64,000 bases of DNA from NCBI GenBank assembly GCA_947568835.1, contig OX387602.1, forward strand, positions 26,091,021 to 26,155,020, in the 5' to 3' direction. Both the position numbers and the translations under genes were made by a program. This document shows positions 8,889 to 25,100 of the stretch, one piece after another (within the stretch, counting starts at the first letter, position 1; every line of letters begins with the position of its first letter). This DNA comes from Protonemura montana. Its lineage: Eukaryota > Arthropoda > Insecta > Plecoptera > Nemouridae. The notes beneath the pieces are model-generated. The model was not told the DNA's origin. It did no database searches and worked only from the letters and a program-made list of their open reading frames with translations.

Positions 8889-9843
8889 TTGTTACTATTT
8901 GCTTTCATACGTTATTAAGGGTGGAATATTTATGTGCTTTTGCAGCCTTACGAAACAGACGTAATTGCGTCGAATTCGCAGAATTATCTAAACATGTGTA
9001 CCTTTTACAATATAACCTAATGCAATTTTTAATTAGACTTTTAATATTTACAAATTTTTAATTTTTTTCAGTTATTTTGCAGAATTTTTTTGGCAAGAAC
9101 ATGTACTTTGTAAGCTCAGGTGCAAAATACAAACTCATAGTTTTTCTAAAATATATTGCGTCTCCTGACTAAATGAGAAATTCCAGGATATGGTGGCTTC
9201 TTTTAGCAATCCCTTTGTTAGTTGCAACTTTCTTCGGGCTCGATATCGAGCTGTTGTTCCAACCAAGCAGAAGGGAAAAGAGCGATTGGGTTCGTTTCTT
9301 TTTGATGATGTGATTAGAGCAGTCCCCAAAATGTGTTAACATTGGTGAGGAAAAGCAGCTTCATTCCAACGCTTAATGAGCATTTTCTTTGTTCCAAATA
9401 TTTTTTCAACGAAGTTTTATCGTGATGGGTCGTTTTTTAAATTGATCCCCAATAAATTACCGAACAAAGCGAGAAATGTGATTTCAACACGATAATCTTT
9501 GCTGCGAACGTAGTACTTCTGCGCCTGCCATGCACAGGTACGCAACCCACAATACAAATAGGTTCGGCTTGTAGCTCACCTTTAAGGGATGACTACTGCC
9601 CAAATATGGTTATATATTTTTGCGATTTGGAGGCACGGCTACCGTGCGAATAGGCTAGGCCAAATGAAAATATGTAGAAATTGAGCAAGTATGCGAACGA
9701 TATTTTTTTTATCTCAAATTCAAGATAAGTGATCTGATTTCCATCCACATTTGTATCTTATTTTCTACCATATTAAAAAGCTATCGCAGAAATTATATGA
9801 AGAAGTGGTACCAACTTTTTGCAAATTAGTACTAAAAGTGGAA
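8889..9843. other. Upstream region of ATP13A1
   Basis: AT-rich sequence without a recognisable upstream gene. It should include the promoter and leader of the P5A-ATPase gene. No TATA box or CpG cluster stands out. The frame upstream of 9844 stays open to 9751 but lacks an ATG. Confidence 0.4.
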
Positions 9844-12800
9844 ATGGCTGCCGGTGCGAATGTAGACGAGCTGGTTCAGTCAGTTTCACTTCATATTCCA
9901 CGTCCACTTATTCTCCATGGGTATATATTACCATTTCTGATATTGTATGGAAGTTGGATTTATACTTGGCTTTTCATCTACGGGCTGGACGATTACTATG
10001 AAGCTGGATTTATTGGAGTAGCAGTGATCGGCTGTTTGCAAATTTTGAGTTGTCTTTGCTGCCATTGGTCGGTCCACGTGCAATGTTTTTTGACATGTAG
10101 TAATGTGAGTATAGGGATTTTAGAGATTTTAACTGAACCCAACGAGAATACTACCAACACACAGTTGCAGATTTTTTCTCAGATTGACAAATCGCTTTTT
10201 GTATATATTTTTTCGTTTGTTTTGGCATTGGGGATCAATTGTTCCTCCAATTAATTAATCTACTTCTCACCTCACGTTTCACTATAGAATTTGGAATATT
10301 GATTGTAACAGTGGCAATCTTGCCTGGTCGTTACCTATTCTGGCTTTAATATTCTGGATACTGTTGAAGCGACAGTCAAATTAATTAACTTATTTTGGAT
10401 TTCCAGACTGCCGATAATTTGACAGCTAAAGTCGCCAAAGTTGTACCAACGTCAAATAATGGCTCAACAGAGCTTGTTCCTGTGTATCAACACAAGAACA
10501 AAACAGACGAATCAATCAGTCTATGGTTTGTGTTCCAAAAGACAAAGTATCTTTGGAATGAAGATAAGAGGCGATTTGAAGGATTGCAGTTTCCAGTGGA
10601 TAACTCTTTTGGTCTCTACATGGATTGGAAGGGCTACCAGGAAGACAATGACTTGCAGCAAGCCGACTTAAAATATGGCCGAAACTAGTAAGATACTTTT
10701 TTGAACTATTTGTGACCTAAATCCATATCAAATTTTTAAATTTGCTGTTTACACATTTCTAAGCTTTAATTTTTACAACAGTTAAGTTATGTGACTTTTC
10801 ATAAATATTTCGAGTCCCTCCACAAATGAATGCAGGGATAATCTTACTCTGTATTGCAGTTGCCTCCATTTTAGACCTTGGGATGAATGTACAGCTAATC
10901 CCTTAACACAAAGACTGCCTAACCAACTATTGTCTGCCATTCTTTTCAGCCTTGACATGGCAATCCCAGAGTTCATGGAGCTGTTCAAGGAGCGTGCTAC
11001 TGCCCCATTCTTTGTGTTCCAAGTATTTTGTGTGGCATTATGGTGCCTAGACAAGTACTGGTACTACTCGATCTTTACACTGGTTATGCTAGTCATGTTT
11101 GAATGCACCCTCGTCCAACAGCAACTGCGAAACATGGCAGAAATCAGAAAGATGGGCACCAAACCATATATGATACAGGTAAACAATATTCACAAGTATG
11201 ATTTTATGTGAGAATAGCTGTAAAGTAATTGCATGCTTCGTTAAGGCTTAAAATTATTGTAAAGAAGCTAACAGTGAAGGTTTTGTCCTACTAAAAACAG
11301 AAGCATGCTTGATTCAAATATATTGGTGCCTGCTAAGTTACTGCTAACCATCACTAGTTGAGTGTCAACTACATAAGCTCTTCCAGCTCAATTGTGATAT
11401 CTTGGAGTTTCGATAGAAACATATTAGTCTATTTTTCGCTAGGTGTATCGAAGTCGTCGCTGGCGACCAATACTCACGGACCAGCTTGTCCCAGGTGACA
11501 TTGTATCAATTGCCCGATCTCAAAATGACAACTTTGTGCCTTGCGACCTATTGCTTTTGCGAGGTCCGTGCATTGTCGACGAGAGCATGCTTACCGGTGA
11601 GTTTTTACTCTTGTTGAAAAATGTTAAGATTGTGGTGAGGTTAGATTGAAACCACCAAACAGTGCTGATATGATTGTCAAAAACTGACTGGGCATGAAAT
11701 GAAATATCCTAAACACAGCTCATATGATGTGTTGTTTCTGTAATTGCTTACTAATTTTCTTGACACGCACATATATCTTATTAATATTAATAATTACCCA
11801 GACAATAATGGCACTGGGTTATATCATTTACAGGAGAGTCCGTTCCTCAGATGAAAGAGCCAATTGAGAATTTTGATCCCAAACATTACCTGGAGGTTGA
11901 AGGGGACGGAAAGCTGCACATTCTATTTGGAGGGACCAAAGTAGTTCAGCACACGCCACCTAGCAAGACTTCGAGTGGTTTGCGAGGTAAGTTATACCAA
12001 TATGTTGGTATAAGGGGGGATTTCCTGTGATATGCATCTTAAAGCAATATTAATACTTTCTCTGACTTGGAAATAACAGTTCTGAATGAACTTTATTACA
12101 ACACCATTCACAAGTCACAATAAATGCAAATTCACATAACACAGCTTGGATTATTTGTAGATGCTATATATATGCCATAGCTAGGAGTTTTTATTAAAAC
12201 TTTGTGTTGGCTGGCCAGCATGTTTTTCAAAATAAGAAATAGTATCCTTTCTGTCCAAGCGCAATGTACTGAACACTAGAAATCCCCAACTTACAGCTTA
12301 AACTCATGTAGTGGTCCATTTTTCCAAAAAAACTGCAAAGCCCTGCTTTTATTGCCAACTGCACTACTCGGCCCTCTATTGCACCTCAACCGGCGCGATC
12401 TTGACCGCCGTCGCTTCCTATTTCAGCTCATGACAACGGCTGTGTGGCCTACGTACTCCGCACAGGCTTCAACACATCGCAAGGCAAACTGCTTCGCACA
12501 ATTCTGTTTGGCGTGAAGCGTGTGACAGCTAACAACATGGAGACATTTGGCTTCATCTTGTTCCTACTGATCTTCGCGGTGGCTGCAGCGGCATACGTGT
12601 GGGTGCGCGGATCGGCTGATCCACTTCGCAACCGCTACAAGCTCTTCCTCGAGTGCGCACTCATCCTGACATCGGTGTGTAACTAACAACTTTGTATGCT
12701 TCTGGTTTGACGATAAGCTGGATCGCTAGGTAGGTTTTTAAATACCTGGTTAGATTTTGCTACCTGGATATGGTTTATCTCCTAGTTTGAAGTGTAGGGA

Positions 12801-15800
12801 GTTCTGAACTCACTCTCGTAGTAATGAGCCTCTTAGCTCGTGCATTTATAGGATTCAATACTTACATCGGAGACATGGTAATTGTCAGAATTGATTGATT
12901 TTGCTGTTGTCTAGTTTATTTTCTACTGAGGGCATGAATTGCAAATCTGTTTCTGGTGATCACCTGTTGTGAAAGAGTAGGGGTAGGTAAGTGAGTTAGC
13001 AACACAATTTAGATGGTTGAGTCTAGACGGGTTCAAATGTTGACACCTGTCAAGATCATCGAGAATCAAACAACACTCCAAATGTCCACTTGATACTCTA
13101 CCTCTTACTTGAAGATGGACCAACATATGAAACTAAAGAAAACTTATTTTTAAATTATGTGGTTCTCGGAGTACGGCATTATTGTACCAATTTTGTTGTG
13201 ACTCGTGCCAGGTGGTGCCCCCTGAGCTGCCCATCGAGCTGTCGCTTGCTGTCAACACGTCGCTGCTCTCGCTGTCCAAGCTCGCCGTGTTCTGCACGGA
13301 GCCATTCCGCATCCCGTTCGCCGGCAAGGTCGAGATCTGCTGTTTTGACAAAACGGGAACACTCACCAGCGACAACCTGGTGGTTGAGGGCATCGCTGGA
13401 CTTGGGTAGGTAACAGTCGATGCTAAACTACACTCAACTTTGAAGTATGCTGAATAGAGCATCTTTCTTCCAATAAGACTTCTTGTATTATGGTGCAACG
13501 TGTGTGTAATTTCATACCAGTTATTTCCAATATTTGGAGGAAACTGATCAATTTAATTGAAAAATAAGTGTTGAGTTCAAACTTGGTGCAAATGTCCTTT
13601 AAAAAGCATCATAATACAACAATGATGCAAAAAAAATAGGAATCCTGGATAGGACTCTTGGGCCTGTAAAAACCTAATCACCTTTGTTAATGTCACATTT
13701 GAACTGTTTGCAGTGGAAGTGCAGAGGTAGTGCCGCTCTCGGAGGCGGCAGGCGAGAGCATCCAAGTGCTGGCGACTTGCCACTCGTTGGCTCAACTTGA
13801 CGAAGGTCTTGTGGGCGACCCGCTGGAGAAGGCTACGCTGACTGCCGTTGACTGGACGCTGACCAAGGGCGACGCCGTTATCCCCAAGCGCGGCAAGCTG
13901 CCAGGCATGAAGATCTTCCATCGCCACCACTTCTCGTCAGCGCTCAAGCGGATGAGCGTCGTCGCCGGCTACACTTTGCCGGGAACAGCAGAGACGACTT
14001 ACGTGGCCACTGCGAAGGGTGCGCCCGAGACACTTAAACACATGGTCAGTGGGTCTGGGGCTCATTTACACCTAGCCTAGCCCATTCCAACTATAGTTCT
14101 AACTTACGCTGGCTCTGGAGTTCTTGTGAAAAGTGTGACCCGGTGTCCACACTAGATAATAGATGGCAGAACTGACCACTGCACCAATAAAATGGTTCAT
14201 GAACTGGTTCATAGTTGGCAAACAAAGCTTTTGCAACATTTTGACTCATTTTGTACCCAAGCAAAACATTGTGTTCATTAATAATTGTCTAGGTAGCCAA
14301 CTAGAGGATTTTGTTTTCACCCTTAAATTGCTTACTTGACTTCGGATTCCTCCCTGATTCTTCCAGTTTGCAAGCGTGCCGGCCAACTACAATGCGGTTT
14401 ACCTGGCTCTCTCTCGACGTGGTGCCCGTGTTCTGGCGCTGGGGCTGAAGGAGATCGGCCGGCTCTCTCCACAGCAGCTGCGTGACCTAACACGCGAAGA
14501 CCTCGAGAAGGATCTTAAGTTTGCCGGCTTCGTCATCATCTCGTGTCCCCTGAAGGCCGACTCAAAGGCCGTCATCAAAGAGATACTCAACGCTTCGCAT
14601 CTGGTAAGTGAAATTAATTTAAAACGGGTGTTGGCTGGTATTGCTTGATAGCTCGTTTCTATTATATATGATAATTTTTCTTTTTTTTATTTATTTCAGC
14701 TCTTGACAAGTGCATAGTAATTTGGGCTTTAATTTAACCTAATTAATTGCCAGTAGTTCAGCATAGCACTCTGGTTACAGCACTGGCCACTTTCTGTAAT
14801 GCTCTTCAAGGCATATAGGAAATACTTAAACCTGCAGATAGTTATTTGCATTTGAACGTTGATATTTTGAACAGTGTGAACCAAAAAATGTAAACAACAA
14901 ACAGAGAAATAAAAAAATAAAAAAATCTAGACACTGTGTTAACTTCAAATGTGAATAGTGCTTCAAAATAGTTTTTTTTTTCTTGCACAGGTGGTGATGA
15001 TCACAGGAGACAATCCGCTGACAGCATGCCACGTTGCAAAAGAGCTACGTTTCACACACAAGCCTACTCTGATCCTGACGGAAATTGCTGAAAAGACCTG
15101 GATGTGGGAGAGCATCGACCAGTCGCTACGGCTCTCTGTCGGCTCGTCCGACAGGCGGGAGCTGGTTGCCAAGCACGACCTATGTGTTACTGGAGAGGGC
15201 CTGACGTTCCTCGAGGAGAGCCACCGTCAGCTCTTCTACGACATCTTGCCGCATGTGGCAGTGTTTGCGCGTGTTGCGCCCAAGCAGAAGGAGTTTGTGA
15301 TCGTCACACTGAAGGCGTTGGGGTACACGACGTTGATGTGTGGGGACGGCACCAACGACGTGGGCGCTTTGAAGCATGCCGATGTTGGTGCGTTGATTGC
15401 TAGGCTGGCTTTGGTCTGGTTAGCTTTAAACGATTCTCTTGTAGGGCACTGTCTTTCGCTGCGGCCGCTCCGTTGGCCAAAGTCGCCAAAAGTCTATCCC
15501 CTCCCTACCGATTCTTTTTTCCGAACGCTGCCGCTACGGCTCGGCCGCGGCTCGCTCAGAGCGGTACTGCACGAAAATATGCAACATGCTAATTACATAC
15601 CTGCGGTAATTCGCTTACTGTAGCTAAACAAATAATTGTATCATAAAGCCAAATTATTTTAACACAGGAAGGATGGAGGACTATGCTCAAATTATTTTTA
15701 TTTTATCTGATGAGAGGTTTGTCTAAGTGCTAGGGGTCGAAAAAGCACCACGGGTTATTTCTTATGGGCGTATTTTTTCTAAGCACCCAAGCCGAAAAAT

Positions 15801-18800
15801 GTGAACTTTGGCAATTTCTGCACGGACAGCCGTGGACACAGGAGTTTTTTTTATAGTCCAAATGCCATTATTAAATCTTCCAAATCGATGGTAAAAATTA
15901 ATTTTGAAGGGTAAATGCCCCTTTAAGATTGAAATTGATGGTCTAGTTTTAAATGCATACTTTGAATGAATAGTAGGGTTTATATAATCGTCGATCTTCT
16001 GATCACCTTGTGTCTGTATGCCTACTGTTGCCATGAATTTAATGTTTATTTTACTAATTTTCTTCTTTCCTGTTAATTTTCAGGTGTTGCAATACTCTCA
16101 AATGCACCTGAAAAAATGCCTGACAAGAAAAAAACTCACAAACGTTTTGAAAAAGAGCGAAGTAGAATAATTGCAAGTGCCAATGCTGGTACCCTGAGTA
16201 ATAACGCACAACAGGTAATTTCTCTTCACAAATTATTGTTGCGTTTGCGTAAAATGTGATACACAAAAGTGTGATATATTTTCCAGCTACTCACTCTATT
16301 ATTCAACACCTGACTGTATGCTTTTTATTTTCCAGAATGCTGCTGCAGCCAACACCCAGCTACAAAAATTACTAAAAGAGATGGAAGAAATGGAACAAAC
16401 GGTTGTTAAACTTGGAGATGCGAGCATTGCCGCTCCATTTACATCAAAACTCTCGTCGATATTGTGCAGTTAGTTAACAAACTCTATAAATCTCTACCTA
16501 AAAAGATTGGAAAATGAAAAAGCATTAAGAATGTGTTTTGCATTTCAGTTTGTCACGTAATCAAGCAAGGGCGATGCACATTGGTGACCACACTACAGAT
16601 GTTCAAGATATTAGCCTTAAATGCACTCATCCTTGCATACAGCCAGTCGGTGCTTTACTTGGATGGTATCAAATTTTCTGATATGCAAGCTACATTCCAG
16701 GTAAGTCCTCAGATATAAAATATTGTATATAGTCCAGTGTTTTTAACTGCTTAATTCAACAAACCAGTAGCTTATTGTCCATCTAATATATGATTACTCA
16801 TTAAGGGCCTGCTGCTTGCTGCCTGCTTCCTCTTCATCTCGAGATCGAAGCCGATGAAGACTTTGTCGAAACAGCGGCCGCTCCCAAACATATTCAACCT
16901 GTACACTATCCTAACAGTTCTGCTTCAATTTGCCGTTCACTTCCTTTGCCTGGTCTACCTTGTACAGGAAGCGACAGCCCGCTCCCCTCCCAAGTAAGTG
17001 CTGTCCTTGCTCTCATATGTTCATATCACATCAAGCTGGAAATGGTTGTGTTTACATACATTTTATTTTATTTATTTATTTGTGGTGTTTAACGACGCAC
17101 TGTTTTGACATCTGGCCATGCGGCACTGGTCTAATGGCGTTGGTGAATGAGTGGATGATGATGAGCCTAACCTAGCCTAGAAAGGGAGGAGGGAAAACCC
17201 GGTGCCAGCACGAAGCCTACTCCTGTCGAAGAGCGCCAAGGGGACCACCAGCTTAACGTCCCTTCCGAAGGACGGCACAACTCGAACAGCAGGATTCCTC
17301 CACAATTCCATGCTGTCGAGAGGTTGATAAGCAAGGCGAATGAAGTTGCTGTACTAATTTTCATCCTTCTAACCTCCCTCCCAAACAGAACTGGTCATGT
17401 GTATGATGGTCACCCATCCAATACCTGACTCAGCGCAGTGTTGCTTAACTTCAGTGAGAACCGGTGTTTCCCACATGCCAAACCGTTCGGTTGTTTGTTA
17501 ACATACAGATCATACATAGACTATTCACAAAGCCTCGGTACAACTTCCATGTCTCTGTCCAAGTTCTATCAAAGAAACGGTCACAAATTCAGAAGGAATT
17601 TGTGCTATCGAATCCATATCTTTTGCTAGCTTTGCTTGATAGCTCGCTTTTATATCCATTTGATTAATAGTGTTCGGATGGGGTTGTTCATGGAAAGGAT
17701 TATAAACTAGTATCCAAGGCCTGCCGTTTGATTTTTGAAGAACAACAGATTTGAAAGGGGAGTGGTAAGAGGAACGGGAAATCTATTGGGGGGAAATATA
17801 ATCCTTTGCTCCAAAGAAAAGAGATAAAATTGAAAATGTGTTCATGAGGTTGACAAGGATGGTATTCTTGGTGAATGGAGGGAAAGGGGGCGGAGGAGCG
17901 TCGCTTATTTTTGTGGCCCACTATACCAGGAATCCTAAATGCAAGTCGAGCAATCCCCGTGAAGGATGGAGATTGGGGTTAGAGTCTCTGGTTGGGCACC
18001 AATTTTTAAGAGGTTATTGGTGTTCCTTTTAAGAAAATATTCTGCACATTGCAAGAATTTTTATTTTAAAGGAGATAGCAGTGAATGTACACATCACAAG
18101 GCAACTAGGGAGCAAAGGAGCCTAAGAAATATTTAAAAAGAATTCAAAACAATCTAATTACCAATTAGTTTGTAATTACCTGGGTAATGATGGATTTTAG
18201 ACTCATGTCTACTTGATTTATCCTTAGCACAAGTTTTAAGAAAAACCATTTGAAGTGGGTTTTGAATGCTAAGTAAGCAGGAGCAGGACTGCTCAAACCT
18301 CTGAAGAAGTAACTAGTATATGTTGCGAAACGTCGGGAAATTTAGTAGCCCTTTACTTAGCATTCAAAACCCAGTTCAAATAGTTTTTCTTAATACATGG
18401 GTAATATTTGTATTAAACACTTTTAAAAGATGCCTGCAACCATTGTGCTTACCGTACGTTCTGTTTCAACTTTCCAGGGAAGAGAAAACTGTGCTGCCTG
18501 ATGATGAAGAAGAAGTAGAAGAGTTTGCTCCAAGCTTACTAAATTCTACAGTCTATATCATTTCCATGGCATTGCAAGTTTCAACATTTGCTATTAACTA
18601 TAGAGTGAGTATTTTTTTAATCTACCCATTACATATACAAGCTCGTCCACTTACTGCAGTGAATTAAATTTAAATTATTTCTGGTTTGATTGCAGGGCCA
18701 CCCATACATGGAGAGCCTGACTGAAAACAAGGCACTGTTGTACAGTATCGTAGGCTCTGCTCTGGCAATTCTGGCTCTTGCGATGGGCCTCCTACCAGAC

Positions 18801-18956
18801 ATGGCATACCAGTTTGAGATCTACGACTTCCCCTCAGACTTCAGGCTCATCCTGGTACAAGTCCTCGTGGCAGACTTTGTCTTGTCGTATATTGTTGACC
18901 GAGTGTGTATGTGGCTTCTTGGTGAGGGATCTTTAAGAGAATCAAAGCTTAAGTGA
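9844..18956 (+). CDS. ATP13A1: P5A-type ATPase ATP13A1, 16 coding exons, complete
   Basis: ER P5A-ATPase; the family acts as a transmembrane-helix dislocase that removes mis-inserted proteins. Exons: 9844-10104, 10407-10687, 10950-11178, 11443-11596, 11834-11986, 12427-12674, 13212-13405, 13714-14044, 14367-14603, 14991-15387, 16084-16214, 16336-16468, 16549-16700, 16806-16993, 18478-18604, 18696-18956. Joined they encode 1158 residues (human protein about 1204). Visible are the actuator TGES (308-311, split by an intron), the P5A signature PPELP (445-449), the phosphorylation motif DKTGT (D488), GDGTND (814-819) and GDASIAAPF, followed by hydrophobic C-terminal helices. The start is the first ATG, opening [12 protein letters not shown]; family members also begin shortly before a DELV-like segment and the first hydrophobic helix. 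The exon-12 donor is GTTAGT, set by phase. Introns carry a 5S SINE, a 497-bp repeat and a hammerhead motif. All residues needed for catalysis are intact. Confidence 0.96.
15430..15926 (+). repeat. Unclassified ~497-bp dispersed repeat, copy 1
   Basis: Lies in intron 10 of ATP13A1. It matches 31732-32227 over its entire length, from ACGATTCTCTT to GCCCCTTTAA, with few differences (for example GCACCACGGGTTA versus GCCCTACTGGTTA). Its GC-rich start includes GCTGCCGCTACGGCTCGGCC. Near the right end GAAGGGTAAATGCCCCTTT can form a small hairpin. There is no ORF, no clear terminal inverted repeat and no Pol III boxes. Confidence 0.85.
17061..17496 (-). mobile_element. 5S rRNA-derived SINE, copy 2 (single head unit)
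   Basis: Inserted in intron 14 of ATP13A1, antisense to the gene. On the minus strand it has the 5S-like head (AACACCGGTTCTCACTGAAG), one box A to box C unit (17362-17450), the same body with CCTTCGGAAGGGACGTTAAG, and a TTTATTTATTT-type tail on the plus strand. Imperfect flanking repeats GTTTACATACA (17050-17060) and GTTAACATACA (17497-17507) look like a target-site duplication. Confidence 0.8.
17938..18062 (+). mobile_element. Degraded tRNA-like element fragment
   Basis: In intron 14 of ATP13A1. It retains a diverged unit (AAGGATGGAGATTGGGGTT) followed by GGTTGGGCACCAATTTTTAA and CACATTGCAAG, the same order as the 3' part of the intact copy at 2.3 kb. Confidence 0.55.
18232..18398. repeat. 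Inverted repeat around the hammerhead motif
   Basis: The left arm (about 18232-18276, AAAAACCATTTGAAGTGGGT and on to GAATGCTAAGTAA) pairs with the right arm (about 18354-18398, TTACTTAGCATTCAAAACCC and onward). The arms are about 42 bp with a few mismatches, separated by about 80 bp that includes a ribozyme-like core. This arrangement resembles the terminal region of a Penelope-like or related element. Confidence 0.65.
18301..18337 (+). ncRNA. Hammerhead ribozyme motif (minimal type I)
   Basis: The conserved core is visible: CTGAAGA (CUGANGA box, 18301-18307), a 5-bp stem II GTAAC/GTTGC (18309-18313 with 18322-18326) closed by an 8-nt loop, GAAA (18327-18330), then C-GTC (18331-18334) with predicted cleavage after C18334. 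Stem I could use CCT (18298-18300) with GGG (18335-18337). Stem III is reduced to about two pairs, as reported for hammerheads of Penelope-like elements, which are thought to act as dimers. It lies in an ATP13A1 intron on the sense strand. Activity is not shown. Confidence 0.55.
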
Positions 18957-22100
<3,144 letters not shown>

Positions 22101-25100
22101 GTGCCTGGCCGCCCGGCCCAGCCTTGTGATACACACGACAACTCACGGTGAAATCTCCACGCCGCTACCGCCCCCGGATCAGCAAGTTGGGAACAAGTTT
22201 CGGGTAAACTCGTATATTGTTTTTAATTGTCTGTGTCTGCTGGTAGTTTGGTCACCGTCCCAGTTACATTGATGCTTGGGATTTAATCGATGATTATGAA
22301 GTGAAGTGGGTTCAGTAATTCATTAAGTTGGGTAAACTACTCCAGCCTAGTAGCTTTTCTAAATAGCATTGGTACCTTCTTGCAGGACAGAAAAAAAAAC
22401 ATTGCAGTGGTTACCAGAAATTCAAAATTGTGATTCTTCCCAACTTTCTTATTCACTGGCCGTAACTCCGTTCAATAATATCGGCAGGTCTTTTTCACTT
22501 TATACCAAGTAGGTAAATATTGTACATTATGAACAGTCTTACTCTATCCAATTAATAATTATTTCACCCAAGGCAAAGCAGAGCACTAGGATACACGTGG
22601 GACCAGAGCAGTGAGTTTGAGACATCTCTTTATCGGTTTCCCAATGGAAATTTCAGCCGAATGATCAACTTTTCCCTCGGCAATTTGTTGGTGGAAATGG
22701 TTGGCTTCACTTAAGTGGCTAAAAGCGTTAAAAATGGATTTTGTTAATTTGTTTCATGAAAAGTGAACTATATTTTGAATAAACTGCCTGCTACCTTCAA
22801 TACCCAGTGACTAATTAAAACTGCCTGGGTAATGACATTTCTGTATTCAGAGGGTAATAACCTCCATTGAATTGAATTAGTCTAATTTACCCAACAAAAC
22901 AAATTTTGGACAATTTATTCATAGTGGAATCTATGGAAGAACTATGTATGAACTGATAAGTCCAAGTTTATGCTTCAAAATATTACGCCTAGTTGTACCA
23001 GAGTGAATAATAAAAAAAAATTTCATTAATGACAGATACTACAGTGAATCAATTTTTGCTAACCGATCAGCTGAGTTTAATTTTCGTTTCAATACTTTTC
23101 GTTTCTACTTGTAGCTATAAATAGTATTTCGGAGCATCTAAAACAAATTGACATATTCTATCCACGGCTTAAGTCGTTCACAGGGGAACATAAGGCTGAC
23201 CCTACAGCGATTGGTCAGCGAAATACTTAGCTCAGTATTGGCAGTTAGTTTTGAGGAGCAGACTAGCAAATTGCCAGACCGATCGAATCTGTCCAACTAC
23301 GTGGATAAGCCTGTTTGTTACATATTGTTATTCACTATCCATCGATATCATACTTATTATTTTTCACATTTTGATATTGTTTTAGCTTGCAGTGTTGGCA
23401 CTCTGCATTGTATTTGTAAATACATCTGATGTAATGGATTGCTAGTACTATTGTATTTACTATTAATTATTGTTGCTTGTAGGTTTAGGTGAGAAGTACA
23501 TAACGTGCATGGTTTTCAAAACTCGAGTCTACACTGACTGTGCCCTAATTGGCATTCTACACACATGAGACCTAGTCAAATCAATCCCAACTGAATTGTG
23601 CTTTGATAGATTTATATTTCTCAATTTTACTGACTTAAAATTCACATAAATTTGTGCGATATCTTACCAAAATTGTAATCATCAGAAGACTTCTAAGGCC
23701 ATCATTTTCGAGTTGGAAGCATCAACATTTCTTGACACACTCCATTTTGCCTGTGTTTACATTATTGACTGGGAATATACGCAATAGTAGGATAATTACT
23801 ACTACTTAGTATGTATAACAGTTCAATTGAGGTTCAAATAATTTAGAGAATTACGTCACTTGTCAGTAGTGATCCTACCATCCTATGTACCTACCTACCT
23901 ATCCAAATTGAACATCACATATTATGAAATTTTATGTTCTCTGTTCATTATTAATTATTGTAATCAAGCAGTCTGAAAAAAAAGTTATAAATGTAAAGTT
24001 TATTAAAACATGCTATTATAAATTATAATCAAGAATGGTATTTGTATTTGATAATTGATAACTGACTAAATTTAACTAGTATTTAAAAAATATGTAATAT
24101 AGCCTATTATGAAATATAACTTCATATTACATCCCCTTATAACAATACGAATTTGTGAGTTTTGCTAATGAATGGAACACCGTGCGCATTGTATTGGCTG
24201 AATCTCTTGTCAGCGATCACTTAACTCAAATGAGTAATGGGCGGTTGATCTGTGCATTGAAAATAATTGTTGTAATAATATTATGTGGTTGTGTTGTACT
24301 GTGGCCTGTAAAATTTATCTGTGCGAAAGTGGCTTGCACGAGATAGTTGGGCAAGTGAATGGGTGAACGCCGCGAGCGTGAAAGATCATACCATCTCCTA
24401 ACATGCATCAAACAATCTATCCAAATAGTTGACGTGGCTGAGTCTCAATTTGGATCTTTCCTTGTTTACACTTAAGACCTGGTGTATCTTACGCCCTTGA
24501 TGTAATTTGCTTGTGTTGTTTGATGCATGCAAATAGACTGGTGTTTACATGACGCATCAATGGCCACGAGTAATCCGTAGCTTACTTGTAGTTCTACTAT
24601 AAATTGCTAGGTGCTAGGGACTCACTCTCCATTTACTATCTGTTCTGGTAATGTCATGTAATTCTAGCAAATGTGCTGGTCACTTAAATGTCGTGCCCAC
24701 CAAATAGATTGTATCACTCTGAATAAATAACATTCCGAAAAAAAGGAGGATCTGACAAAACCTAGTATTATTTCATGGATTTGCTTATGTCAAACTGCTT
24801 CTCTGCAAACTGTCTCTAATTGCTGGTTAACCTTTCCTTACTATTAATATCACATTTTCAGTGGGGTTGATAGATCAATGCATATGCATATCAGATTCGC
24901 TAAAATCAATCAATGAGTTTGGCTTTGCTTGGATGGAAACTATAGGACTAGATTCTATCCATTGAATAGGAAAAAATGAAAAAGAGTTAATTGAATTTGG
25001 TGTGTTTTATTGGAATGTACCAGTAACTTTTTCAAGTTTTTTTCAGGTATTACTTGAATCATGATACAATGTTATACTGTGCAGAAAACATCAAATTATG

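Noticed and set aside
15403..15623. Apparent extension of the ATP13A1 exon past 15387
   Set aside because: The frame runs on into the dispersed repeat; family alignment and the next exon (from 16084) require the donor at 15388.
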